Positions 25,216-33,437 of a DNA stretch of 64,000 nt are shown one piece after another. This DNA is from Gluconacetobacter tumulisoli (GTDB lineage: Bacteria > Pseudomonadota > Alphaproteobacteria > Acetobacterales > Acetobacteraceae). The DNA is taken from assembly GCF_014174155.1 (NCBI RefSeq), contig NZ_JABEQM010000006.1, positions 1 to 64,000 of the forward strand. The letters are read 5' to 3'. The notes under the pieces were generated by a model, which saw only the letters and a program-made list of their open reading frames with translations, ran no database searches and had not been told where the DNA came from. Numbering within the stretch: position 1 is the first letter of the stretch; every line of letters starts with the position of its first letter. The position numbers were made by a program, and so were the translations under genes.

Positions 25216-26616
25216 TCAAGCTCGGTAGCTGGCCTTTTTGATATTCTTGATGCGAGTTCCACGAAGAAAATAACGCGCGCTATCGACGGAGTACGGGGCG
25301 ATGCCTGCGCGGCCGGCAAAAGGCATGTCAGCCGATCTGTCGGCGAACCGGAGAAAAGCGTTCGAAAGGATTGGACAGAGATCCACGATCGTATCGTCAA
25401 TCCGTAGTTCGACGCGGTCCACTTTTGGGACCACATCGTTCCTGCGCATGGCCAGTACCTTTTCGAGCCGGACGCCGTGGATTGTGGTGATGGCCCATGC
25501 GAGGAGTGCGCGGCCTTTTCGCGGGTCGTCGCAAGCGGTCAATTGGTCGATAAACGTTTTCGCTTTTCGCAGCGTGGCGCACTCGCGCACGCGGACCGTC
25601 TTTCCGGCGCGGAACCGAACTTCGAGTTCCGGGCCGCCGGCTTCCTTGAGCCAAGACAAGAAGCAGTACACGTCGTTGGTCCTGCCGGGCCGGTGCCGTA
25701 GCCAGCTCTTCACATGACGCTGGGTCAAATCCGATGCATGCTCGATCCCGGCGGCTTCCAGTAGACCCCGCGCGGCGCTGACGTAGGACTTCACTGTGCG
25801 ATCGGAGAGAGGCCTCGCTGACTGTCTAAGGGTCGCGGAGAACGCGACCAGATCTTCGTGCCAGCCTGCGTCAATCGATTCGTTCAACGCCGCCAAGGTG
25901 ACTCTGCGTGCGGAATGCACGGCACCGGCCCGGGCGTCCCATGAGAGTCCAAGCCGCTTTACCAGGAATGTGACCAGCCTTTCCTGCCGGCGCAGCCCTT
26001 CGCGGCCGTGGAGATCGATCAGCGTCGTTTGGTCGATCTCCGTTGGGCGGGACAGAACACTATCCAGCGACGCGAGGAAGGTGGCGCTGGCAGCCACGCG
26101 TCGCGTCATATCGCCGGGCATGCGTCCATAGTCGAGCGACTCATGGAAAGCGATGAGGAGTTCCTTCGCCCAGGACTGCCGGAGATCTTCCGCCGCTGCG
26201 TGGACCGCCCGCATCGTGCGGCGGCGCAGCCCGCATGACGCGCAAGGTGTGAGACCGCCACCAGGAATCGTACGACCGCAGATTGGACAGCTATGGGTGA
26301 CGGGCACGGCCCCTGCGCAGTCACGGCAGAGGGGATATCCGTCATCATTCCTCCGTGAAATCGGCCGGTGCCGACGGCAGACGCTGCATGTCGCATGGGT
26401 GTTACGGCGAGCGCATGGCTCGCAGATGAGACCACCGTGTGCCTCCGATCGGACGGGACGCCTCGTCGAGCGGGTGCAGGCCACACAGATCACAGGAGGG
26501 CGAGTTGCGTTGCCGCATGTCGGACAGACCGGCTTGCCGTTAACGATCCGGCCCGCCTTGGTGAACGACTTGATGCAGCGCGAGCAGATCCTGCGGGTGA
26601 CGTGCGGATCAGGCAT
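25216..26616 (-). CDS. tnsF: TnsF-type target selector (zinc ribbons plus inactive tyrosine-recombinase domain)
   Basis: About 466 residues. The N-terminal region (about residues 11-128) holds eight CxxC pairs (CSRC, CPTC, CVAC, CEPC, CSVC, CRDC, CPIC, CASC), i.e. about four zinc ribbons. The rest resembles a tyrosine recombinase: a core-binding SAM-like part (DRTVKSYVSAARGLLEAAGIEHASDLTQRHVKSWL) and a catalytic-fold start (ALLAWAITTIHGVRLEKVLAMRRNDV, retaining the first Arg). The HxxR motif and the nucleophilic Tyr are not found; the protein ends at KKASYRA. This is the TnsF design reported for Tn6022-like elements, which recognise comM, and this copy is in comM. The start at 26616 overlaps tniQ by 8 bases; an earlier ATG at 26664 is possible. 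Confidence 0.85.
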   Translation of the reverse strand: MPDPHVTRRICSRCIKSFTKAGRIVNGKPVCPTCGNATRPPVICVACTRSTRRPVRSEAHGGLICEPCARRNTHATCSVCRRHRPISRRNDDGYPLCRDCAGAVPVTHSCPICGRTIPGGGLTPCASCGLRRRTMRAVHAAAEDLRQSWAKELLIAFHESLDYGRMPGDMTRRVAASATFLASLDSVLSRPTEIDQTTLIDLHGREGLRRQERLVTFLVKRLGLSWDARAGAVHSARRVTLAALNESIDAGWHEDLVAFSATLRQSARPLSDRTVKSYVSAARGLLEAAGIEHASDLTQRHVKSWLRHRPGRTNDVYCFLSWLKEAGGPELEVRFRAGKTVRVRECATLRKAKTFIDQLTACDDPRKGRALLAWAITTIHGVRLEKVLAMRRNDVVPKVDRVELRIDDTIVDLCPILSNAFLRFADRSADMPFAGRAGIAPYSVDSARYFLRGTRIKNIKKASYRA

Positions 26617-27757
26617 CGGTATGGACGCCGATAGCGTGCAAGATTCGGCATGCACGGAGCGCACTGTAGGCGGTCCGGTCCGTCCGGCGAAGACGGTTGA
26701 TGACCGGTTCGTTCAGGATTGGTTTCCACTGCTTCCGGGCCGCCTTGCGCCGTGCTGGTAATTGGGCGACCTGCCGCGCGAGGGTTTGGGACATGGGACA
26801 CCGCGCAAAGGTTCGATGGCTAGCGCCGATGGCCTCCGCGCCGAGGAAAAAATTGCGGGGCCAGTTCTCCATCCAGGCTGCCACCGTTTCCAGCCATGGC
26901 GTCCGGACAGCAAACCGCGCGTGCTCGAAACGCCGACGGTCGGCATCATCGTATGTCGTGGTTGGCGCGAGACCGAGCGCCTCACGGAGCGTAGAATATG
27001 CTGACCACGGTGCTGATGCGGCGATGAGGCCCCGGACTGTTAACGGGAGTTCGGCCCGTCCCGTTTCCAGCCATGCGAAAGCTGTCGGCCTCCGATCCGC
27101 TTGGGCCAGAAGATCAAGCAGTTGATTCTGCAAGCGTCGCGCGGACTGCGGGACGGGTCCCCCCCGAATCTCCCGCCCCCCCTTGGTAAGGTCCCTGCCG
27201 CATTGGTGGCAATCGATCAAGCGAATGGACATGGAGCGGTGCGGGATCACGGCGGCATCACAGTGCGGGCAGGCGTCCCGAAGCGGCCGACCATGACCCG
27301 AGCACCAAGTGGAGAATCCAAGTCGCCATTCCCGTCGGAAATACGGGATGCCGTCGGCGAGGCAGTTGGGGCAATACTGAAGTGCATGGCGGGTTCGCGT
27401 CCGATGGTAGATACCGGCGGACAGAATGAGCCGGCTGTCGGCGGCACTGACCGCGATGTTCGTCCCGAGGACCTCCCGCCAGCCCGTTAGAGTTGCGCCA
27501 ATCACGGTTTCATAGGGAACACTAAGACGTTCGGCGATGTCGTCCAGCCAGGTTCTTGCTTCTGGGGTCCGGTTCATCCGGAGAAGGGTTTCTGGATCAC
27601 GATCGAAATCGCGGTTCCAGACGGGATCGTGGTCCCAGATGAGGTTCAGAAAGCGATAAGGCGACAAGCCGTGCGCGAATGCGTTTCGGGTAAGGCAGGA
27701 GGATAGCAGTTCGCCGGGCAACGGTGGTAGGCGGCGCGTCCAGCTTTTGTTCGTCAC
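26609..27757 (-). CDS. tniQ: TniQ/TnsD family protein
   Basis: A 382-residue TniQ-domain protein that bridges target recognition and TnsC. The signature LPGELLSSCLTRNA is at residues 13-26, followed by the zinc-binding segment YCPNCLADGIPYFRREWRLGFSTWCSGHGRPLRDACPHC and a further CHQCG. Its length is between minimal TniQ and full TnsD, and the C-terminal part is helical and basic. Probably works with TnsF for comM targeting. It overlaps tnsC by 4 bases and tnsF by 8. Confidence 0.9.
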   Translation of the reverse strand: MTNKSWTRRLPPLPGELLSSCLTRNAFAHGLSPYRFLNLIWDHDPVWNRDFDRDPETLLRMNRTPEARTWLDDIAERLSVPYETVIGATLTGWREVLGTNIAVSAADSRLILSAGIYHRTRTRHALQYCPNCLADGIPYFRREWRLGFSTWCSGHGRPLRDACPHCDAAVIPHRSMSIRLIDCHQCGRDLTKGGREIRGGPVPQSARRLQNQLLDLLAQADRRPTAFAWLETGRAELPLTVRGLIAASAPWSAYSTLREALGLAPTTTYDDADRRRFEHARFAVRTPWLETVAAWMENWPRNFFLGAEAIGASHRTFARCPMSQTLARQVAQLPARRKAARKQWKPILNEPVINRLRRTDRTAYSALRACRILHAIGVHTDA

Positions 27758-28683
27758 AGGCTGCGCGCCCTTTCGTTGCGCGCATCGTCGGTTTCGACGC
27801 GGACGGATTGCAACATGTCCAGATCAATGCGATCGCGTCCGTTCCGAATAGCTAGAACCGCCGCCTCCTTGACCAGGCGTGCGATGCTGCCGATGCTGCC
27901 GTCGGTTCGCAAGCTGATGAGAGTCGCGGCCTGCTGGTCCGCCAAGCCTGAGGGGGCTGGGAGTGGTAAGACCTTCTCGAGGCTGCGTAGCAGGCGCAGG
28001 AATTCGGCATTAAGGGTCCATTTCGGTAATTCGAAGCGGTCGAGGCGGCGCTTGAGCTGTTCGTCGCTAAGAACGGCGGCTTGCGCGTCTTGGGTGCCGG
28101 CAAGGATCAGGTGCATCCTGAAGCGATTCGTCAGATCCTTGAGTTTGCCCAGGATGAGGCGTTGGTTGACGCCGGAGCCGGATAGGAGGTTGTTGATCTC
28201 GTCGCTGATAATGATCCTCGGTTCGAGCGTGCCCAGAACGGCGTAGGCCTGACGCAGCAGCAGCGCGGCTGGGTCAGTGGCTCGGTGGCAGGTCTGACAA
28301 GCTTGCAGCAGTTCCGACCACAGGTCCTTTTCCGTGGCTCCGGCCGGCATGGCCATTCGCACAACATCAACAACGAGGTCGCCGTTTTGCGTGGTTCGCG
28401 GCTGGAACTGTGACGCAAACCTTTCAAGAATAGTTGTTTTGCCGTTCCCAGGGCGGCCGAGAAGCAGCATGGCGGGAGATGTCGTAGTGCGAGGCCTGCG
28501 CACCAGATCGGCCATGGCGGCGAGCGCGGCGTTCGCTGCCGAGTAGCCGATCCAGCGATCCTCGCGGGCGAACCAGACGCGCTCTTCCACCGTCAGGTCC
28601 AGCACGTTTCGCGTGCTCGGCGCCAGATGGTGCAGTTCCTTATCCTGATCAGCAGACATTGGTTTTCCACAAGCGTTGTTCAT
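27754..28683 (-). CDS. tnsC: TnsC AAA+ transposition regulator
   Basis: A 309-residue AAA+ ATPase that forms filaments on target DNA and activates the transposase. Walker A is GRPGNGKT at residues 76-83 and Walker B is IIISDE ending at residues 161-162; a downstream segment ILAGTQDAQ fits sensor 1. A second ATG 8 codons in (28659) is an alternative start. It follows tnsB after about 57 bases and overlaps tniQ by 4. Confidence 0.92.
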   Translation of the reverse strand: MNNACGKPMSADQDKELHHLAPSTRNVLDLTVEERVWFAREDRWIGYSAANAALAAMADLVRRPRTTTSPAMLLLGRPGNGKTTILERFASQFQPRTTQNGDLVVDVVRMAMPAGATEKDLWSELLQACQTCHRATDPAALLLRQAYAVLGTLEPRIIISDEINNLLSGSGVNQRLILGKLKDLTNRFRMHLILAGTQDAQAAVLSDEQLKRRLDRFELPKWTLNAEFLRLLRSLEKVLPLPAPSGLADQQAATLISLRTDGSIGSIARLVKEAAVLAIRNGRDRIDLDMLQSVRVETDDARNERARSL

Positions 28684-28740
28684 GCTATGTGCCTTTGCAT
28701 GCTAACAGTCGCCCCTTGGCTAGCGAAACAACCACTTCTT

Positions 28741-30633
28741 TCAGGCGTCGATGTCGTCAAACGGCTCGACAGGGATGTCGAACAGGCTCGGGACTTTCGT
28801 TGTGGGCGCTGGCGCGTCCGACTTTCTGGCATCATTGCCGGCCGGGAGTCTGACTGACGGTTTCCTGGCCGAGGCGGCGTGTCTGCGAGTATCTGCGGCG
28901 CGCTGGTGGACCTTCCGTGCGGCCTTGGTCTTTATGGCAGATTCTTCCGCGCGCTTGCGGAGGCGATCGTAAGTGCTGAATAGGAGCGGTTCGTCCACGG
29001 CCTTGGCTCCCTCGGATCGAAGTTGCCGCTGCACCGCTTTCCATTCCCAGCGGCTGATGGGCGGCCTGGTTTTGTCGAGGGTCGAAATGGGCAGATATTC
29101 TCTTCTGTCCGGGTCAAGAAACCAGACCCGAGAGATGTCGCGGGGGTCTACCCGAATCAGGAATTTCATGAGCTGTTTGGGCTGGCCCGGATCGGTCCTG
29201 CCGATCCAGTGCCTTAGTTCGTTCTCATAGTAGTGGAGGTGGTCGATGATGATGCCTCTGCGTCCCATGGTCCTCCATTCGAACGGCAGGAAGTCGAGCT
29301 GCAATCGTTGCGGGTCGCTCGGCGGTCTGGGCAGCCCGATGCGCTCGATGCCCTGTCGCCATTTCTCGATCGGAGGCATTCCGTCGAGCCGGGAGTGCGG
29401 CTGCTGGTGATAGCGGTTGACGACGTGATCGACGAGCCAGGACTCGAATTCGGCGAGCGTCATGACGGCCTTCGCGTCTGAGTCGTAGCCGGTCCGTTCT
29501 TTCGGGTTGGAGAAGGTGGCGCCCGGCAGTTCGCGGATGGCCTCGCCCAAGGTTCGCATGAGCCGTTCGATATGACCACCGTAACGCGGGGTTTTGACCC
29601 GGCGGAACTGGATGTCGATGCCGTACTCGGCGCAGGCAGTCTTCAGGACTTCGCCCCTGAATTCCTTGGCGTTGTCCATGTGGACGATGTGAGGCTTTCC
29701 GTATGCCGGCCAGTCTCCGGGAACCCCCTGTTCCCGGAGATATTCATCCTTGGGCGTCATGGCCTGGGCAATGCACCGTCCCGCCGCGAACGCGCTCGGA
29801 GCTTCCATGGAGACGACTAATCCGACGATCATGCGAGTATGGACGTCAATGGCGACGGTGATCCACGGCCTGTTCAGAGGTAGACGCAACGCCTCGTCGA
29901 CGATCATGACATCGGCCTCGGAATGATCGATCTGCACGATGGACAGCGGGGCGACGGCGCCAGGAAGGCTACCGATCATCGGCCGGAACGCATCCGCCTC
30001 GTCCGATCGCCCCTGGCTTTGAAGGAGTTCCGCGCGGGGAATGGTTTTTACCCTGCGACGAATGGTGTTGGCATGAGGCGGCTCGATCCCGGCTTTCTGG
30101 CAGGCGTCCTCGACGGCCTCGATGACGTGGCTCACCCGTTTTCTTTGGGGCACCTTGAGGTTCGTTTCGATGGCGTGATCAATGATGGCGTCTAGCCTGG
30201 GATCGAGCGTCTTCTGCCCTGGCGCCGGGCCGCGCGGAGTAGGAATGAGCGAGGAGAGTTGCGGCGCGTCGTGATAGGCGGACAGCCAGTTGTAGATCGT
30301 GCGCACGCTTCTGCCGGCCGAGGCGGCCACGGCCTCGACCTGTGATCGCGGCCTCACCACGGCGCCGACAAGGGGCCTGATGATTTCCAGACGCTGCTGG
30401 GCAGTCGCGTAGGCGGGGGCGTCCGCCACGAGATCATGGGCGTTCGGCATGACGGCTGCCGTTTCGGTGGCCGGGGAGAGCGTCGCGATACGCAGGGTCT
30501 CGTATCGGCCATCGTCCGCTTTCTGGGCAAGAACGGTCTGCTCGGAGGTCTGCGCTTCGATCCGGTATCGGGCCTGCCCGACCTGGACCATCGCTCCTTT
30601 CGATATGTCGAGAAACCTGGGGTTCGGTGTCAT
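28741..30633 (-). CDS. tnsB: TnsB DDE transposase
   Basis: A 630-residue Mu/TnsB-type transposase that binds the end repeats and cuts and joins the 3' ends. The N-terminal helix-turn-helix region includes SVRTIYNWLSAY. The RNase H-fold catalytic triad is visible as Asp236 (VQIDHSEADV), Asp320 (VHMDNAKEF) and Glu356 (GGHIERLMRTLG). A beta-barrel-like region follows, then a basic C-terminal tail (after about 540) ending in VPSLFDIPVEPFDDIDA, probably the TnsC-contacting tail. It overlaps tnsA by 4 bases. Length and motifs look intact. Confidence 0.95.
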   Translation of the reverse strand: MTPNPRFLDISKGAMVQVGQARYRIEAQTSEQTVLAQKADDGRYETLRIATLSPATETAAVMPNAHDLVADAPAYATAQQRLEIIRPLVGAVVRPRSQVEAVAASAGRSVRTIYNWLSAYHDAPQLSSLIPTPRGPAPGQKTLDPRLDAIIDHAIETNLKVPQRKRVSHVIEAVEDACQKAGIEPPHANTIRRRVKTIPRAELLQSQGRSDEADAFRPMIGSLPGAVAPLSIVQIDHSEADVMIVDEALRLPLNRPWITVAIDVHTRMIVGLVVSMEAPSAFAAGRCIAQAMTPKDEYLREQGVPGDWPAYGKPHIVHMDNAKEFRGEVLKTACAEYGIDIQFRRVKTPRYGGHIERLMRTLGEAIRELPGATFSNPKERTGYDSDAKAVMTLAEFESWLVDHVVNRYHQQPHSRLDGMPPIEKWRQGIERIGLPRPPSDPQRLQLDFLPFEWRTMGRRGIIIDHLHYYENELRHWIGRTDPGQPKQLMKFLIRVDPRDISRVWFLDPDRREYLPISTLDKTRPPISRWEWKAVQRQLRSEGAKAVDEPLLFSTYDRLRKRAEESAIKTKAARKVHQRAADTRRHAASARKPSVRLPAGNDARKSDAPAPTTKVPSLFDIPVEPFDDIDA

Positions 30634-31391
30634 CGGTCGGTTTCCGTTTGCATGAGGTGCTTGCGTGAATATGGATTGCAGCGCCGCCAGTCGGAATCCC
30701 GGTCAATCCAGAGGGGCGTGGTCCTGATGTCGATCTGGCCCTCATCGAGCCCCGCCATAATCCGGCGTGTGGCGACCAGCTTCCACATGTGAGGAATAGC
30801 TTGGATCCGATTTGACTCGGTCATGAACGCGGCCGCAAGCAGTCTCTGCGGCGTCGAAGGGCCGATGCCGGCGAGCGTGTGGACCAGGTGCTCCTCCATG
30901 GAATCGTCGTCCGGCAGAGTTCTGAATGGAGCCAGAAAATGATAGGCGTCGAGCGGCCAGCGATGGAGCTGGCGCTCCGTTAGGAGCTCGAAGGCCAGGC
31001 CGTTCTCGTGGGCAAAAGTGCGTCCCGCGTGCAGGCGAGGCTTGAGCGTGCGCCAGTCCCGTCGGAGGTCGGCCATGGGCTTGATCTCGACCACGAAGCC
31101 GCGCGGGCGGGAGCCTTTGTGGATTGTGAGAAAATCAGGCGTGTAGCGGGTCTGCCTGCCATTGGCTCCGACGCAGGGGATGGTGAAGGGCTGGGCGCGG
31201 ATGGCGGCGAGCGTTGGGTCGAACTGCATAATGAGGAGAAAGTCGCGCTCGAGATGGGACTCATGATCTACAGACTGGCCGAGAAAGGACATGCGTCCGC
31301 GATTTCCGCGATGCCCGTAGCTAACCGTGCGCGCCGGTTTGGCTGGAACCAGTGCAAGCAATCTTTGTAATTCGTCCATTGGCGCAGTCAT
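30630..31391 (-). CDS. tnsA: TnsA endonuclease subunit
   Basis: A 253-residue restriction-endonuclease-like protein that cuts the 5' ends so the element leaves by cut-and-paste. The acidic site is visible as Glu44/Glu48 (HESHLERDFLL), Asp86 (YTPDFLTI) and Glu102-x-Lys104 (VVEIKP). The C-terminal helical part would contact TnsB/TnsC. Its start is 82 bases from the right end and overlaps a TnsB-like repeat (31381-31397), suggesting that transposase binding could repress the operon. First gene of tnsA-B-C-tniQ-tnsF. Confidence 0.93.
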   Translation of the reverse strand: MTAPMDELQRLLALVPAKPARTVSYGHRGNRGRMSFLGQSVDHESHLERDFLLIMQFDPTLAAIRAQPFTIPCVGANGRQTRYTPDFLTIHKGSRPRGFVVEIKPMADLRRDWRTLKPRLHAGRTFAHENGLAFELLTERQLHRWPLDAYHFLAPFRTLPDDDSMEEHLVHTLAGIGPSTPQRLLAAAFMTESNRIQAIPHMWKLVATRRIMAGLDEGQIDIRTTPLWIDRDSDWRRCNPYSRKHLMQTETDR

Positions 31392-31397
31392 CCATGG
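31381..31397 (-). repeat. Third putative TnsB-binding repeat at the right end
   Basis: On the minus strand the sequence reads CCATGGATGACTGCGCC, matching the core GGATAACTGCA at most positions. It overlaps the tnsA start codon. Confidence 0.6.
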
Positions 31398-31402
31398 TTT
31401 CT

Positions 31403-31419
31403 AGTGCAATTATCCGTAG
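31403..31419 (-). repeat. Second putative TnsB-binding repeat at the right end
   Basis: On the minus strand it reads CTACGGATAATTGCACT, close to the terminal core CATGGATAACTGCA. Spacing to the terminal site is about 45 bases and to the third site about 22. Confidence 0.7.
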
Positions 31420-31449
31420 TTGGAACAGGGCCGCAAAATCGACCTACAG

Positions 31450-31473
31450 TGCAGTTATCCATGAGAGTTTACA
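31450..31473 (-). repeat. Right terminal inverted repeat of the Tn7-like element
   Basis: Read inward on the minus strand it begins TGTAAACTCTCAT and continues GGATAACTGCA, matching the left end at 21 of 24 positions. It carries the canonical TGT...ACA terminus of Tn7-family elements. Confidence 0.95.
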
Positions 31474-31478
31474 GTGGC
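31474..31478. repeat. 5-bp target site duplication, right copy (GTGGC)
   Basis: Identical to 20653-20657. Deleting the element together with this copy rejoins comM in frame at the GGG-SRVRPGE junction. Confidence 0.95.
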
Positions 31479-32126
31479 AGCCGGGTCCGGCCGGGCGAGG
31501 TCAGCCTGGCCCATCGCGGCGTTCTGTTTCTGGACGAACTGCCCGAATTTTCGCGCCCTGCGCTCGAGGCCTTGCGGCAGCCCATCGAAACCGGGACGAT
31601 CACTATCGCACGCGCATCCGCCCATGTGACCTACCCTGCCCGCTTCCAGTTGATTGCCGCGATGAATCCCTGCCGGTGCGGCTACCTCGGCGATGCCGCG
31701 CAGGAATGCCGGAAGGCCCCGCGCTGCGGCGAGGATTACGTGTCGCGGATTTCCGGCCCGATGCTGGACCGGATGGACGTGGCCGTGCACGTCGAACCCG
31801 TGCCGCCGTCGCAACTGGCCGGCCTGCCGACCGGCGAGACCAGCGCGGTGGTGGCGGCACGGGTTGCGGCAGCCCGTGCACGGCAGAAAGCACGCCAGAA
31901 CGGCCTGTACAATGCCGAGGTCGCGCCGGACCTGTTTCCCACCGCCGCCGCCGCGCGCGATTACGCCGTGCTGGCGGCCGAGCGGCTGCATCTGTCCGCG
32001 CGCGGTTTCACGCGGCTGCTGCGGGTCGCCCGGACGATCGCCGACCTGGCAGGCGACGAGGAAATCGCGCAGCCCCATGTGGCCGAGGCCGTGGGGTACC
32101 GGCTGCGACGGCCGAACCGGCGATAG
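31474..32126 (+). pseudogene. comM: ComM/YifB C-terminal part, separated by the transposon
   Basis: The second part of ComM. It starts at SRVRPGEVSLAHRG, carries Walker B VLFLDELPEF, then SRPALEALRQPIETG, TYPARFQLIAAMNPC and a zinc-type cluster CRCGYLGDAAQECRKAPRCGEDY, RISGPMLDRMD (Arg finger region), and the C-terminal helical domain ending VAEAVGYRLRRP. With the upstream part it would make a normal-length protein of about 500 residues. Walker A and B now lie on separate fragments, so ATPase function is lost. An ATG at 31461 inside the transposon end reads in frame into this fragment but has no ribosome site. Confidence 0.95.
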
Positions 32127-32198
32127 GACATCATCCGGCCAGGAAGAATTGCGTTTGTTGGGAGCGGCAGGCCGGAGGCAGTTATTCCCCCTGCCCGT

Positions 32199-33437
32199 TC
32201 ATTCAGTCCTGGATCTACCCGACAGGACGTCCAGTCCCGCCGCCAGGTCGGCAATCAGGTCGTCCGGGTTTTCCAGCCCGATATGGAGGCGGCAGGCAGG
32301 ACCGTCGTCGCCTGGCACGGGGTATGATCGGGTGATGCCGTGGGTCGTAGGCAGGACCAGACTTTCGTAGCCGCCCCACGACGCCCCCAGGCCAAACATG
32401 GTCAGGGATTCGATCATCGCGGTCATGTCCGCCATTGCGTATTCCGGTTTGAACACCAGGCCAAACAGCGCCGACGCACCGGTGAAATCGCGTTCCCACA
32501 GGACATGTCCCGGACAAGACGGCAGCGCCGGATGCAGCACGCGGCTGACTTCCGGCCGCTGGGCCAGCCACAAGGCAACATCGATGGCCGCGCGGGACTG
32601 CTTTTCCAGGCGGGCGCCCATGGTGCGCAGGCCCCGAAGCGTCAGCCAGCAATCGTCCGGCCCGGCCACCTGCCCGATCTGGATGCAGGTGTCGCGCAGC
32701 ACATGCCAATCCTGTTCATCCGCGACGGATACCGCGCCGACGATGGTGTCGGAATGGCCTGACGGATATTTGGTCAGGGCCTGGATTGAAATGTCGACGC
32801 CGTGCCGGAAGGGCTGGAACACGCCGATGCCCCAGGTGTTGTCCAGCATCACCCGTGCGCCATGTTCATGGGCCACGTCAGCGATCATCCGGATGTCCTG
32901 GACCTCGAACGTATGGCTGCCAGGGCTTTCGGTGAACACGATCTGGGTATTGGGGCGCATCGCGGCGTGCAGGCCGGATGCGTCGATCGTCGGCGGATAA
33001 TAGGTCGTCTCCACCCCGAAGCGGCGCAGCACGGTATTCGCGAATCGTCGCGTCGGGCCATAGACCGAATCCGGGATCAGGCAATGGCCGTTCCTGCCCA
33101 GGAAAGCCAGCAGCGGGGTCGTGCAGGCCGCCAGACCCGACGATACGATCTGGGTATGGCGTGCGCCCTCGACGGCCGCGATCGCGGTCTCAAGCTGATG
33201 CTGGATGGGCGTTCCCATCGCGCCATAGATCAGTTCATGGTCATAGCGTCGCTGGCCATTGCGCTGCATGGCATCGATCGTGGGAAACAGGACCGTCGAT
33301 CCCCGCGTCACCGCCGGGTTCACGAGCGCGCCGGCCTGGTTCGTCGGCAGATCGCGGGCCACCTGGACCAGCAGCGTCGCCATTTCCCGCCATCCGCGCG
33401 AAACTTTTCGATGCAATGCGTCGCGGTCTAACGTCAC
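32199..33437 (-). CDS. metC: Cystathionine beta-lyase
   Basis: A PLP-dependent Cys/Met metabolism enzyme of 412 residues, splitting cystathionine to homocysteine, pyruvate and ammonia. YDHELIYGAMGTPIQHQLE (with the YxR-like substrate loop), SSGLAACTTPLLAFL, VMLDNTWGIGVF and ALTKYPSGHSDTIVG, in which Lys is the PLP lysine, are visible; ASWGGYESL near the end is typical of MetC. The frame begins at a GTG overlapping the sseA stop by 4 bases; an ATG 18 codons later (33383) is possible. Confidence 0.9.
   Translation of the reverse strand: MTLDRDALHRKVSRGWREMATLLVQVARDLPTNQAGALVNPAVTRGSTVLFPTIDAMQRNGQRRYDHELIYGAMGTPIQHQLETAIAAVEGARHTQIVSSGLAACTTPLLAFLGRNGHCLIPDSVYGPTRRFANTVLRRFGVETTYYPPTIDASGLHAAMRPNTQIVFTESPGSHTFEVQDIRMIADVAHEHGARVMLDNTWGIGVFQPFRHGVDISIQALTKYPSGHSDTIVGAVSVADEQDWHVLRDTCIQIGQVAGPDDCWLTLRGLRTMGARLEKQSRAAIDVALWLAQRPEVSRVLHPALPSCPGHVLWERDFTGASALFGLVFKPEYAMADMTAMIESLTMFGLGASWGGYESLVLPTTHGITRSYPVPGDDGPACRLHIGLENPDDLIADLAAGLDVLSGRSRTE

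Larger units (their letters stand above)
20658..31473. mobile_element. Tn7-like transposon (Tn6022-like, TnsF type) inserted in comM
   Basis: A complete element of 10,816 bases bounded by 24-base inverted repeats (21 identical) and 5-base GTGGC duplications. On the minus strand, from the right end inward, it encodes TnsA (endonuclease), TnsB (DDE transposase), TnsC (AAA+ regulator), TniQ/TnsD and TnsF. Junctions between the coding frames overlap or are short. Tn6022-like elements (including the AbaR island backbones of Acinetobacter) insert in comM, and for a member of that group TnsF was shown to direct insertion to comM; this element fits that description. The plus-strand side holds a 591-residue possible TnsE-like gene and an AT-rich three-gene cargo. 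No CRISPR array or cas gene is present, so it is not a CRISPR-associated transposon. All transposition genes appear intact. Confidence 0.95.

Noticed and set aside
25216-26616. An active site-specific integrase
   Set aside because: The recombinase-like region lacks the HxxR motif and catalytic Tyr, and the element has Tn7-type ends and a 5-bp duplication rather than att sites.
20658-31473. A CRISPR-associated transposon (CAST)
   Set aside because: No cas12k, cascade genes or repeat-spacer array; target choice is explained by TnsF and TniQ.
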